DNA from: Sinorhizobium chiapasense
GTDB lineage: Bacteria; Pseudomonadota; Alphaproteobacteria; Rhizobiales; Rhizobiaceae
Direction: 5' to 3'
NCBI RefSeq assembly: GCF_036488675.1
Contig: NZ_CP133148.1
Coordinates: 3,965,001 to 4,029,000 of the forward strand
DNA: 64,000 bases
Shown here: one piece after another, positions 10,128-19,438 of the stretch
Numbering within the stretch: position 1 is the first letter of the stretch
Layout of the letters: each line of letters begins with the position of its first letter
Translations under genes and position numbers: made by a program
The notes under the pieces: model-generated
Told to the model about the DNA's origin: nothing
The model's input: only the letters and a program-made list of their open reading frames with translations
Databases searched by the model: none

Positions 10128-13100
10128 TCATGTTCTTACGATTTTCGCTAGGCGGAGGCGGGTCGCGGCCGCGGCGACCAGGTTTCCCTTCAGCTCGTAG
10201 AGATGCACCGCTTCGGACGCAGCGGCGACCGCCTCGTCGTATCGGCAGGACGCCTCGAGCACGTGCGACAGGTCGACCAGTGCATCCGCCCGCTCGTTAA
10301 TGAAGTCGGTCGCTTCGGCGATCGTCAATGCTTCGCCCGCGAGCGCCTCCGCCTCCCGGATCTCTGCCCGCCGCGCGAGCACGCGTGCGCGCACGCGACG
10401 CCAGCGGATCTGCGTCAGTAGGTCGCCACTCGCACCCAGCCGGGCGCTAACCTCAGCAAGGGCCTCGGCCTCCGCGTCGCGTCCCTGTTCGAGGACCACC
10501 AAGGCGAGGGTCGCTGCCATCGTCGAACGGAACGCGCGCTCGCCCATCTCCTCGAGCGCGCGATACGCCGCTCGCGCGCTCTCCTCGGCCGCAGCCGGGT
10601 TCCCCGCGAGCAATTCGACGACGGCCTCGTGTTCAGAGCCCGCCAGGAAGAGCGTGCGGCCGAGGTCGACATAGATGGCCTTGCTCGTCGCGATCAGCTC
10701 GCGGGCGAGCGCGAAGCGGCCGACAATCGCGTTGAGGCATGCGAGCTGCCGGAGGATTACCCCCTCGGATTCGGGGCTCTCGCGCACCTCCGCGCACATC
10801 GCCTCGCAACGGCGGATACCCTCGGCGGCGGGCGTCGGCCCGAACCAGAGCATGGACGCAATCCACCTGAGGGACTCGTAGAGCTCATGCCGATCCCCTG
10901 CGCGCCGTGCATGTAGGGCCGCGCGCTCCCACGCCGCGGCAGCCGCTTCGCCGCGAGCCTTGTTAAAAAAATACCACGCCTCAAGCCGCCGTGCGCGGCA
11001 CAGGCCGAGTTCATCCCCGAGACGCTCGAAAACCGGTGTCACCGTGGCCGCCGCCCGCGCCGCCTCCTCCAGCCCGCCTTCCTCGCCGTGCAGCGACCGG
11101 AGGAACTGCCGCTGAATGAGCACGTGCGACGCCAGGCGCTCATCCTTCGCGGCAGCAGCCAGGCGCTCCGCGTCATCGAGCGCGCGTCCGGCTTCGGCCA
11201 GCCGCCCGCTTTCGATCAGCGCGCCGCCCAGTTCGACGATCAGCGCTGCCCGCCGCGGATCGGCGGTTGGAAGTAGCCGGGAAACCCGATCGAGCAGGTT
11301 GATCGCCGCGGGCAGGTCGCTGCGGACGAGCGACCGCCGCCCGGCTGCCTCGAGCCGTTCGCACGCCCGGGCGGCAAGCGAGGCCGCGTGCACGTCGCGC
11401 GGGCCGAGCGCGACATGGTACAGAAAGGCCTGTTCGAGGTGATAACCGACAATCTCCTCGAACTCGCGTAGCCGGTCCTTGGCCGTTAGCTCGAGCCAGG
11501 CGGCGAAGCGCTCGTGCAGGTCGGCGCGCGCGTTCTTCGGCAGGGAGCGATACGCGGCGTCGCGGATCAGGACGTGACGGAAGCGATAGGCCTCATCGCC
11601 GACGAACGACGGCGCCTCCGGGCGGATTAGATCCCGGCGGACGAGTGCGAGCAAGCCGTCCTCGAGTGCGTCGAGCACGGGGCAGGCGAGCTCGTTGACA
11701 GCGCTCTTATGGAATACTGCGCCCTCGACCGCTCCAGCCGTCAGGATGACGCGCTCGACTGACGGGAGGCCGTCGAGGCGGGCAGCCAGAAGCGCGTTAA
11801 TTGTCAAGGGGACCGGTAGCTCGGAAAGATCAGAGCGAGCGACCCAGCAGTCCTCATCGCGCCTAAGCAGCTCTTCATCAATGAGCATTGCCACGAGTTC
11901 TTCCGCAAACAGCGGGTTGCCGCCGACGGCGCGTGTGATCATCGACTCGACCGCGGGTGATAGCGGGAGTCGGTCGACCAGATTCGAGATCATGTCGCGG
12001 GATTCCGCTTTACTCAGTGGTTCAAGCGCGATCGTCGTCGCATTCGGCTTCCCACTTCCCCAATCGGGCCGCGTATCGAGCAATTCTGGTCGTGCAGTGC
12101 CGACAATCATGATGGGGAAACCGTGGGAGAAATCGACAAGATGCTCGATGAGGTCCAGGAATGTCGGCTCGGCCCAGTGGAGGTCCTCCACCACGATCAC
12201 CAGCGGTCGTTCTCGTGCGACCACCTCGAAAAATCGCCGGACGGCCCAGAAAGTCTCTTCGCGGGTGCCTGGGTCTCCCTCGCCGAACCCGAGCAATGCA
12301 GCTATGCGCTCGGCGATGAGTTTGGCCTTGTTGACTCCGGCGAGGATTTCTGCAATCGCCGCCACGGACTGCTTGCCGGGGTCGTCGCCCCCAGCCCGCG
12401 TGATCTCCCGGACAATGTCCGCAAGCGGCCAATAGGTAATGCCGTCGCCGTAGTGCAGGCACCGGCCGTGCGCGACAATCATCTCGCTCGGAAGGTTTCC
12501 GGCGACTTCCGAAACAAGCCGCGATTTTCCCACGCCGGCCTCGCCCAGCACGGTCAACAGGTGGCAGGCTCTATTGCTGACCAAGTCACCAAATATCGTG
12601 CTGATCATCGCACACTGGCGCTTGCGTCCGACGAACGGCGTCTCGAAGCGGCGTTGAAAGCCAGCGGCTCTGGCGATGACGCTTACCACGATGATGGCGG
12701 GGAACGTCTCGCCGTGCTTGACCGCGCGCGGGCTGCTGGACTCTACCACAACGGCGTGGCGAACCAGCTTGAAGGTTGCTTCTCCAATCAGGATCTCGTT
12801 GGCCGCCGCGGCCTCCTGAAGACGCTTGGCAACACGCAGAGCTTCGCCAGTGAGAAATCGATGTCCCTCTCTGTCGATGCCGGTAAAGACCTCCCCGGTG
12901 TTGAGGCCAATCCGATGGGCCAGCTGGACGCTCCAAACCGTCTCAAAGTCATGGTTGAGCGTCGCAAGTGTATCGCGCATCTCGACAGCGGCGGATACGG
13001 CCCGCAGGGCGTCATCCTCACGAGCCCGTGGCACGCCAAACACGGCCATGATCTCGTCACCGACGTATCGCTCCACGACTCCACCGTGCCGTTGGATGAT

Positions 13101-13313
13101 GGAGGTCATCTCGTCAAAGTAGCGGGCGAGTAGGTCCTGGAGTGCCTCCGGATCGAGGGTGAGGCTAAGACGTGACGAATCTACGATGTCGGCGACGAGA
13201 ATAGTTATCGTCTTCCGAACGTCTTCTGCCGGCTTTCGCTCCGTCCCAGGCCCGGTCATCGCAATACCCTCGGCTCCCGTAAGACTCCGGCTTGGTCGTC
13301 TGATCACCGCCAT
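10128..13313 (-). CDS. Class III nucleotide cyclase with AAA ATPase and TPR region (transcription-regulator-like)
   Basis: A protein of about 1,061 residues. Residues 34-190 are a class III adenylate/guanylate cyclase domain with both metal-binding aspartates (ADIVDSS, Asp42; YVGDEIM, Asp86). Next comes a signalling P-loop ATPase of the AAA_16 type with Walker A GEAGVGKS (257-264) and Walker B LVIVVEDLHWAE (about 371-382). The last 400 residues are alanine/leucine/arginine-rich helical repeats of TPR type. Such fusions are frequent in Bradyrhizobium-like soil bacteria; the product is presumably cAMP, and the ATPase/TPR part presumably senses or binds a partner. The start is uncertain: GGAGG fits better with a GTG three codons inside the given ATG, and an ATG at codon 19 also has a GAGGG before it. 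Confidence 0.88.
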   Translation of the reverse strand: MAVIRRPSRSLTGAEGIAMTGPGTERKPAEDVRKTITILVADIVDSSRLSLTLDPEALQDLLARYFDEMTSIIQRHGGVVERYVGDEIMAVFGVPRAREDDALRAVSAAVEMRDTLATLNHDFETVWSVQLAHRIGLNTGEVFTGIDREGHRFLTGEALRVAKRLQEAAAANEILIGEATFKLVRHAVVVESSSPRAVKHGETFPAIIVVSVIARAAGFQRRFETPFVGRKRQCAMISTIFGDLVSNRACHLLTVLGEAGVGKSRLVSEVAGNLPSEMIVAHGRCLHYGDGITYWPLADIVREITRAGGDDPGKQSVAAIAEILAGVNKAKLIAERIAALLGFGEGDPGTREETFWAVRRFFEVVARERPLVIVVEDLHWAEPTFLDLIEHLVDFSHGFPIMIVGTARPELLDTRPDWGSGKPNATTIALEPLSKAESRDMISNLVDRLPLSPAVESMITRAVGGNPLFAEELVAMLIDEELLRRDEDCWVARSDLSELPVPLTINALLAARLDGLPSVERVILTAGAVEGAVFHKSAVNELACPVLDALEDGLLALVRRDLIRPEAPSFVGDEAYRFRHVLIRDAAYRSLPKNARADLHERFAAWLELTAKDRLREFEEIVGYHLEQAFLYHVALGPRDVHAASLAARACERLEAAGRRSLVRSDLPAAINLLDRVSRLLPTADPRRAALIVELGGALIESGRLAEAGRALDDAERLAAAAKDERLASHVLIQRQFLRSLHGEEGGLEEAARAAATVTPVFERLGDELGLCRARRLEAWYFFNKARGEAAAAAWERAALHARRAGDRHELYESLRWIASMLWFGPTPAAEGIRRCEAMCAEVRESPESEGVILRQLACLNAIVGRFALARELIATSKAIYVDLGRTLFLAGSEHEAVVELLAGNPAAAEESARAAYRALEEMGERAFRSTMAATLALVVLEQGRDAEAEALAEVSARLGASGDLLTQIRWRRVRARVLARRAEIREAEALAGEALTIAEATDFINERADALVDLSHVLEASCRYDEAVAAASEAVHLYELKGNLVAAAATRLRLAKIVRT

Positions 13314-13742
13314 GCCTCCAACTCACGCCGCTTCGGCTCCGGACGAGTGTTCAAGCTTGCATGGGTTCCGGGATGAACTCCATGTGAGCCTTCGATCTGT
13401 TCTGGGTTTTGGGTATGCTAGCACCTGTTCCCTCAGCGCTCCAGCCGCCCGCGTGACTGAGAGAAGCGCCCGCCGCGTCGGATAAACCAGAAGCCTCCTC
13501 CCCACTGCCAATAGGAAGGCGATCATGACCTCATCACCCTGACAACCATGCAGCATCCACCTCGATGCTATGTTTCGGAGCGCGAGGATCCGCTAGCTCG
13601 CCCTCGCCAAAATGGTTCACGGCCTAGCTAGGCTGTGGTCGCGGTGGCGAACGGCTACCTCCTTTGCACAAGCGACATTGATTGCGAATTGCGTAAAATT
13701 CAGTCAGCCTGTGCGTCAGGATTTTCACCAAGGGAGGGGCAA
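13314..13742. other. Intergenic region between divergent genes
   Basis: A 429-bp stretch between the start of the cyclase/ATPase gene and the start of the peptide-binding protein. It must hold the promoters of both. I see no convincing sigma-70 promoter, repeat or RNA gene; open frames on either strand here lack ribosome-binding sites and resemble no protein. Confidence 0.5.
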
Positions 13743-15347
13743 ATGGCAATCGGGTTGACACGGCGTCGCATTTTAGTCGCTGGAATGACGCATGCCGCCT
13801 TCGTCTCCATCGCGGGAACCTTCGCGATAGCGCCTTCGGCAAAGGCAGACGAGCAGATTGAATCGATCACGTGGGCGCTGCCTAGCATCCCCGAAACGCT
13901 TTTCATTCCGCATGCTTGGATGACCTACGCTGGCGCGATCATGTCGCTTGTCCAGGAAGGACCGCTGGCCATCGGCGACGATCTCGCTCTTCAGCCCGCA
14001 TCGGCCGACAGATGGGAGGAGGTTAATCCGACGACGGTCAAATATCACTTGCGAGGCGGCGTCAAATTCGGCGACGGAAGTCCGCTCACCGTTGACGATA
14101 TTGTCGCCACGTTCAAGTATCACATGAGCCCGGATTCCGGCTCACAGCTTGCTTCGTTCTACAATTCGGTGGCGACGGTCGAGGCGACGGCTCCCGATGA
14201 GGTGACCGTCAAATTGAAGGCACCGAACGTGCAGTTCGCCTTTACGCCCGCCCATATGGCGGGTTTCGTGTTCAAGAAGGAACAGCTCGCAGACAAGAAG
14301 ATCGGAACGCCCGAGGTTCTCCCACTTGGGACCGGCCCCTACAAGCTTGTTGAATTCGTTCCGGCAGATCGTGTCGTCCTCGAGGCTCGCGACGACTACT
14401 GGGGAGCGAAGCCAGTCGTTAAACGGATCACCTTCCAGGCGATCCCAGATCGCTCGGCTCGGCTTCTCGCCATGCAGCAAGGCGAGATCGACGGTACCTT
14501 CGATCTCGCCATCTCCGACATCGACCAGTGGAAGGCGCTAGGTAACGTCGACGTCGTCGCCACGCCGTCGCTCGGCGTATACTTGCTGACTCTGGACCAT
14601 TCGGCGCCGCCGTTCGACGATATCCATGTGCGCCGTGCAGTTGCCTATTCGGTGGATCGGAAAGGCCTGGTCGCAGCCCTTCTCAAGGGTAACGGCGAGG
14701 CAGCGACGGCATTGAACCCGCCCGAAATCTGGTCGGGAGTGCTGCCTCTTGACGAGGTTCGCGCCTTCTACGCTACGTTGATGCCGAACTATGCGTTCGA
14801 CTTGAAAAAGGCGAAGGCCGAGCTTGCGCAATCCAGCCATCCTGACGGCTTTGACGTCACCATTCCAGCGTCGACTGCCGATCCTTACATGGTCAACATC
14901 ATGCAGTCAGTGACGGAGAATCTAAAGCAGATAGGTATCCGCGCACACATACAGGAGATCGACAACAACACCTGGTTCACGAACTACATCAACCACGACA
15001 AACTAGGCATGCAGATCATGGCGTACTATCCGGACTTCGCCCACGCGGCCAACTATCCCTCCCTCTTCTTTTCAAGTGCGAATGCTAAGAAGGACGGCAT
15101 GAACGGCTCGAACTTCAACAACCCCGAAGTCGACGCGAAACTGGAGATCGCCAACGAGAACGCCGACCCGAACGCGCGTGCCGATGCGTTAAAGAAAGTG
15201 TTCAAGATCGCCAACGAGGAAGTCGCCGTTGTGCCGATCTTCTGGCCCGCCTCGGCAATGGCGATCAACAACAAATACAAGCTCACCGGCTACACTGCCT
15301 TTTGGTACAATATTCCGTGGGCGGTGCGAGGTTTCGGCCTAAAGTAA
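13743..15347 (+). CDS. Peptide/nickel-type ABC transporter, periplasmic binding protein
   Basis: A 534-residue extracellular solute-binding protein of family 5. The ATG at 13743 is chosen over upstream codons because GGGAGGGG lies seven bases before it and because the signal peptide follows immediately: LTRRRILVAG with a twin arginine suggests Tat export, ending around AKADEQ. The family hallmarks YHLRGGVKFGDGSPLTVDDIV and LGTGPYKLVEF are clear, and the C-terminal lobe is complete. Family members bind oligopeptides, dipeptides, glutathione or opines; the substrate cannot be told here. It is the first gene of a four-gene operon with two permeases and a double ATPase. Confidence 0.93.
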   Translation: MAIGLTRRRILVAGMTHAAFVSIAGTFAIAPSAKADEQIESITWALPSIPETLFIPHAWMTYAGAIMSLVQEGPLAIGDDLALQPASADRWEEVNPTTVKYHLRGGVKFGDGSPLTVDDIVATFKYHMSPDSGSQLASFYNSVATVEATAPDEVTVKLKAPNVQFAFTPAHMAGFVFKKEQLADKKIGTPEVLPLGTGPYKLVEFVPADRVVLEARDDYWGAKPVVKRITFQAIPDRSARLLAMQQGEIDGTFDLAISDIDQWKALGNVDVVATPSLGVYLLTLDHSAPPFDDIHVRRAVAYSVDRKGLVAALLKGNGEAATALNPPEIWSGVLPLDEVRAFYATLMPNYAFDLKKAKAELAQSSHPDGFDVTIPASTADPYMVNIMQSVTENLKQIGIRAHIQEIDNNTWFTNYINHDKLGMQIMAYYPDFAHAANYPSLFFSSANAKKDGMNGSNFNNPEVDAKLEIANENADPNARADALKKVFKIANEEVAVVPIFWPASAMAINNKYKLTGYTAFWYNIPWAVRGFGLK

Positions 15348-15503
15348 AGAGATCACGAGGCCACTTGGCGACGGCCATTTTCATCGTTTTCGCCGTAGCG
15401 ACTGCTCGGCGTTCAGCAATTGCTCGGCTCGACAAGCCGACGACGCCGACATATAGTTCGTGGAGACAGGAACCGATGCACCCCGAACGGGAGCACCAGC
15501 TCG

Positions 15504-16520
15504 ATGCATAGCGCCGCACCATCGACTGGTTCGACCGCTACCTCGGGTGGCGCAGGTAACGGCTCGAGTCTCGTCGTCTTCGTCATGCGACGGCTCGCCG
15601 TGACGATCCCACTCCTCCTTATAATCTCCTTCGGCGTCTTCGCCCTGGTTCACATCGCACCAGGCGACCCGGTGCGCTCCCTGCTTGGCGCACGCGCCCC
15701 AGACCCGGCAACGGTCGCAGCCATTCGCGCGCGTTACCATTTGGACGATCCGTTCCTTGTCCAATATGGCAAGTGGCTGTCGCAGGTGATCCGAGGCGAT
15801 CTCGGCGTCTCCATCCAGGGCAACCGGGCGGTGACGAGCACCATTGCGGATCGGCTCGGCGTCACCATCTTCCTCAGCTTGATGAGCACTATTCTTGTTC
15901 TCGGCCTCGGTATCCTGCTCGGTGCGGTCGCCGCCTTCCGCCGTGGCACGCGGCTCGATCGGGCCGTCGTCATGTTCAGTGTTTTCGGCATCAGCTCTCC
16001 GGCCTTCGTCACTGGCATTTTCCTTCTCTATCTCTTCGGCGTTCTGCTGCACTGGTTCCCGATCTTCGGTCCGGGAAAGGGATTCCTCGACCGTGCCTGG
16101 CACCTGGCGCTTCCGGCGCTTGCGCTTGCGACCTCGGTCATGGCTATCGTCGTCAAAATCACGCGCGCGGCGATGATCGAGGAACTGGCCCGAGACTACG
16201 TCACGTTTGCGCGGGCGCGCGGACTAAGTTCGCGTCGCATTTTGTTTGCCTACGTGCTCAGGAACTCCCTCATTCCCGTGGTCACGGCCGCAGGGCTCAT
16301 CGTCGTCGGCATCGTGGCCGGCGCGATCTACGTCGAGGTCACCTTTTCTTTGCCAGGTCTCGGCGCCTCGATGGTAGATGCGATCCAGAAGCGCGACATT
16401 CCGACGATCCAAGGGACCACTTTGCTTTTCTCTGCCTTCGTCTTGCTGGTCAACCTCGCGGTCGACGTGATCTATACGCTGATCGACCCGCGCATCCGTT
16501 TCGGCAGAGTCGAGTCATGA
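15504..16520 (+). CDS. Peptide-type ABC transporter permease, DppB-like
   Basis: An inner-membrane permease of about 338 residues with six predicted helices. It has the DppB/OppB N-terminal pattern (MRRLAVTIPLLLIISFGVFALVHIAPGDP) and the cytoplasmic loop RDYVTFARARGLSSRRILFAYVLRNS that contacts the ATPase. The start is ambiguous: the ATG at 15504 has GGGAG upstream at a slightly long distance, while an ATG at 15585 would begin directly at the first helix. The end overlaps the next permease by four bases (ATGA), showing coupling. Confidence 0.92.
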   Translation: MHSAAPSTGSTATSGGAGNGSSLVVFVMRRLAVTIPLLLIISFGVFALVHIAPGDPVRSLLGARAPDPATVAAIRARYHLDDPFLVQYGKWLSQVIRGDLGVSIQGNRAVTSTIADRLGVTIFLSLMSTILVLGLGILLGAVAAFRRGTRLDRAVVMFSVFGISSPAFVTGIFLLYLFGVLLHWFPIFGPGKGFLDRAWHLALPALALATSVMAIVVKITRAAMIEELARDYVTFARARGLSSRRILFAYVLRNSLIPVVTAAGLIVVGIVAGAIYVEVTFSLPGLGASMVDAIQKRDIPTIQGTTLLFSAFVLLVNLAVDVIYTLIDPRIRFGRVES

Positions 16521-17359
16521 GCGCCCAAGCCACTGGCGCGACGCGACGGACGAAGCAGCCATTGCGCGTTCCAATGGGCATTCTCATTGCTGCGCTGATT
16601 ATCACGGCGGTGGTGATCTGCGCCGTTCTTGGGGAAAGGATTGCCCCCGATTCGCCCTTCCTCCAGCGTCTCGAGGTCGGCGATACGCTGTCTTCCTCCG
16701 TCCACATTGCCGGAACGGATCTACTCGGCCGCGATGTGCTGTCGCGCGTGATCTACGGTGCGAGAACCGCCTTGGTCGGCCCAGTTGTTGTCGCCGCCGG
16801 AGCTTTCGCGATCGCGACCCTGCTTGGCCTTCTTTCGGGCTATCTCGGCGGTCTGGTCGATTCGGCGATCATGCGCTGGGTGGATTTCATGTTCGCGTTG
16901 CCGGTGCCGCTCGTGGCGATCGTCGTCGTCGGCGTTGTGGGAGGCGGATACTGGACCGCCGTCCTCGTCCTGGTCATCCTTTTCACCGCCCCTGATACGC
17001 GCATCGTGCGGAGCGCGGTCCTCGAGCAGCGGCCACTTCCTTATATCGACGCCGCGCGCACTCTCGGCATCTCGAAGACGCGTATTCTGTTCGTGCACAT
17101 CCTCCCAAACATCGTGCCGATCATCCTCGCGTATGTAGTCCTCGACTTTGCCTTCGCGCTGGTCAATCTCGCCGGGCTGTCGTTCCTCGGCCTCGGCGTT
17201 GAGCCCGGGACCCCTGACTGGGGTCGGATGCTCTTCGAGAACCGCAATATCCTCTTCTCCAATCCGGTTGCACTGCTCCTGCCCGCAGCAATGATCATCC
17301 TGACCGCGGCCAGCATGAACCTCGTCGGCGACTGGCTGTTCGAGCGGTTTGCAGAGTGA
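16517..17359 (+). CDS. Peptide-type ABC transporter permease, DppC-like
   Basis: A 280-residue inner-membrane permease. The ATG at 16517 overlaps the stop of the preceding permease. After a short cytoplasmic segment and one helix it has the DppC signature GTDLLGRDVLSRVIYGAR, and later the ATPase-contact loop YIDAARTLGISKTRILFVHILPN. It pairs with the upstream DppB-like protein to form the channel. Its stop overlaps the GTG start of the ATPase gene. Confidence 0.93.
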   Translation: MSAQATGATRRTKQPLRVPMGILIAALIITAVVICAVLGERIAPDSPFLQRLEVGDTLSSSVHIAGTDLLGRDVLSRVIYGARTALVGPVVVAAGAFAIATLLGLLSGYLGGLVDSAIMRWVDFMFALPVPLVAIVVVGVVGGGYWTAVLVLVILFTAPDTRIVRSAVLEQRPLPYIDAARTLGISKTRILFVHILPNIVPIILAYVVLDFAFALVNLAGLSFLGLGVEPGTPDWGRMLFENRNILFSNPVALLLPAAMIILTAASMNLVGDWLFERFAE

Positions 17360-19203
17360 ACACGGCCGTGGCGCGCGCAGGTCAGGAAGGTCCGCTCCTC
17401 AAGGTCGAGGGGCTAGCGATCTCACATGGTGCCGTGCCCATTACGATGCCCTTGGACATCGTGGTGGAGCGGGGCGAGACCATTGCGATCGTCGGCGAAT
17501 CCGGGTCCGGAAAATCGCTCACGGCACGGGCAATCGCCGGCATATTGCCGCCAGGCATAAATGCCACAGGCGCCGTCACGCTCGACGGCGTCCCCCTGAT
17601 GCGGCTTGCCGAGAGCGAACTCCGCAAGATCCGCGGATCTCGCGTGTCGATGCTTATGCAGGATCCGTTCACGATGCTGAATCCGCTCATGCGAAGCGGC
17701 GACCACATTGACGAGATGCTGCGCGGCCGGCCCGAATTCGCCTCGCGCGCCGCAAGATCGGATGAAGTGAAAAGACGCCTCGCAGAAGTCGGCATAGTCG
17801 ACGAGGATGTAGCCCGCCGCATGCCATTCCAGCTGTCTGGGGGCATGTGCCAGCGCGTCGCACTTGCCGCCGCTCTTGCTCGCGACCCGGAGCTGCTCAT
17901 TGCCGATGAGCCCTCGACCGCGCTCGACGCAACGACTCAGGCGGAGATCATCAAGCTCCTGCGTCGTGTCCAGCGCGAGCGACATATGAGCCTCATTCTC
18001 ATTACCCACAACCTGCGGCTCGCGTTCTCGACCTGCCAGCGCATCTATGTGCTTTACGCCGGCTCAATGCTCGAAGTCGGCGACGCAGCAGCTGTCGAGC
18101 GTCAGCCGTTCCATCCTTACACCTTGGGACTTCTGCTCTCGGAACCGCCGGTCGATATTCGCGTGCCTCGGCTCGTCGCGATCCGGGGCTCCGTGCCGCG
18201 CGCGGCCGATGTTGTCGACTGCTGTGGTTTCGCTGACCGCTGCGACTGGGCGAAGGAGAGTTGCCGCGCTGGCAAGCCGCCGCTGGCCGCTCGCGATGCG
18301 AGCCGGTTCACTGCATGCATCCGTCAGGACGAGATCCAGGCCGAACTCGACGCTCGGCGCACTGCGGCGCTCTCGGCGGCGCCGATAGCCCCGCGTCGGG
18401 GAGAAACCGCTGGGTCACTCGTTCGCGTCGACGCGCTCGTCAAGACATTCGTGGGCGGGCGGGGCCGTCCGATCTGCGCCGTAAAGGACGTGTCGCTGCA
18501 CATTATGCCCGGGGAAAGCGTCGGCCTCGTCGGCGAATCCGGCTCGGGCAAGACCACGCTCGGGCGCTGCCTCGTCGGCCTCGAAACTCCGACTGACGGC
18601 GACATCCGTATCGACGGCATCCGGGCAGCGGATTTCGGCGCTATGGCCAAGGCGGACCGCGCCCGCGTTCGGCGGACAATTCAGATGATCTTCCAGGATC
18701 CGTATTCGACACTAAATCCCAAGCATAGCGTCGGTCAGGCCCTGAGCGAGGCACTCTGGGCGTCGGCGGGCGCTACCAGCCCAGCGACGCCGGAACGGAT
18801 CGCGTCGCTGCTGGCGGAAGTCGGCTTGTCTGCCGCGTACGCCACGCGCCGTCCGAAGTCCCTCTCGGGCGGCGAGCGCCAGCGAGTCGCCATCGCACGT
18901 GCACTTGCTGTCAAACCGGCAATCCTCGTTTGCGACGAACCAGTATCTGCCCTCGACGTCTCGGTGCAGGCGCAGGTGCTCAACCTATTTAAGCGCCTGC
19001 AAGTCGAGCGCGGGCTCTCATATCTCTTCATCACGCACGACCTTGCTGTCGTCCGCCAGATCACCGAGCGCATTTATGTCCTCTACCTTGGCGAGATCGT
19101 CGAGGAGGGGCCGACGGAGAGGGTCATCGGCAACCCGCAGCACCCGTATACACGTCGCCTCGTTGAATCGATCCCGCGTTCGGCCATTCAACGTACCCCC
19201 TGA
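17356..19203 (+). CDS. Peptide-type ABC transporter, fused double ATPase (DppD-DppF type)
   Basis: A 615-residue protein made of two ATP-binding cassettes in tandem, as in GsiA and YejF. Cassette 1 has Walker A GESGSGKS, signature LSGGMCQR and Walker B ELLIADEPSTALD. Cassette 2 has GESGSGKT, LSGGERQR and ILVCDEPVSALD. The oligopeptide-type C-terminal extension after cassette 1 contains a cysteine group (CCGFADRCDWAKESCRAG) characteristic of this subfamily. GTG at 17356 overlaps the previous stop (GTGA). It completes the operon and powers the importer. Confidence 0.94.
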   Translation: MNTAVARAGQEGPLLKVEGLAISHGAVPITMPLDIVVERGETIAIVGESGSGKSLTARAIAGILPPGINATGAVTLDGVPLMRLAESELRKIRGSRVSMLMQDPFTMLNPLMRSGDHIDEMLRGRPEFASRAARSDEVKRRLAEVGIVDEDVARRMPFQLSGGMCQRVALAAALARDPELLIADEPSTALDATTQAEIIKLLRRVQRERHMSLILITHNLRLAFSTCQRIYVLYAGSMLEVGDAAAVERQPFHPYTLGLLLSEPPVDIRVPRLVAIRGSVPRAADVVDCCGFADRCDWAKESCRAGKPPLAARDASRFTACIRQDEIQAELDARRTAALSAAPIAPRRGETAGSLVRVDALVKTFVGGRGRPICAVKDVSLHIMPGESVGLVGESGSGKTTLGRCLVGLETPTDGDIRIDGIRAADFGAMAKADRARVRRTIQMIFQDPYSTLNPKHSVGQALSEALWASAGATSPATPERIASLLAEVGLSAAYATRRPKSLSGGERQRVAIARALAVKPAILVCDEPVSALDVSVQAQVLNLFKRLQVERGLSYLFITHDLAVVRQITERIYVLYLGEIVEEGPTERVIGNPQHPYTRRLVESIPRSAIQRTP

Positions 19204-19247
19204 CGCAACACTCGCAGATTGTCGACGACGCGCTCTCCGAAGGCCAA

Positions 19248-19364
19248 TCAATGGCTGCCGTCACGGCGAGCGACAAGATCGGATTGAACCACCGCCGCAC
19301 TCTGCAGCGCCGCCACGATCTTCTTGCCGTCTTCCCGACGGTCCGAGTTCCTCCGATCTCTCAT
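19248..19364 (-). CDS. Possible small protein upstream of the histidine kinase
   Basis: A 38-codon frame starting MRDRRNSDRREDGKKIVAAL, charged at the start and helical after it. AGAGGCG lies about ten bases before the ATG. It diverges from the histidine kinase gene and begins only 20 bp from the first palindromic operator, so the operator pair would lie in a shared regulatory region. It matches nothing I recognise and may be chance or a remnant. Confidence 0.25.
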   Translation of the reverse strand: MRDRRNSDRREDGKKIVAALQSAAVVQSDLVARRDGSH

Positions 19365-19384
19365 GGCGTCGTCGCCTCTTGACT

Positions 19385-19428
19385 GGTAACGGTCATTACC
19401 GTACGTATTAAGGGTAACGCCAATTACC
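19385..19428. promoter_or_regulatory. Pair of palindromic operators before the histidine kinase
   Basis: Two 16-bp palindromes, GGTAACGGTCATTACC (19385-19400) and GGTAACGCCAATTACC (19413-19428), lie 28 bp apart centre to centre, just before the ribosome-binding site of the kinase gene. The same pattern, GGTAAY-N4-ATTACC, occurs at the start of the tetR-type gene at 21778-21793, which suggests that this regulator binds all three. Confidence 0.65.
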
Positions 19429-19438
19429 GGAGGTCGCC

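Noticed and set aside
12123..13133. Plus-strand frame of 336 codons opposite the cyclase domain
   Set aside because: Antisense to the cyclase and Walker motifs of the large regulator; a high-GC shadow.
13323..13556. Minus-strand frame of 77 codons upstream of the cyclase gene
   Set aside because: No ribosome-binding site, no recognisable motif, and it occupies the shared promoter region.
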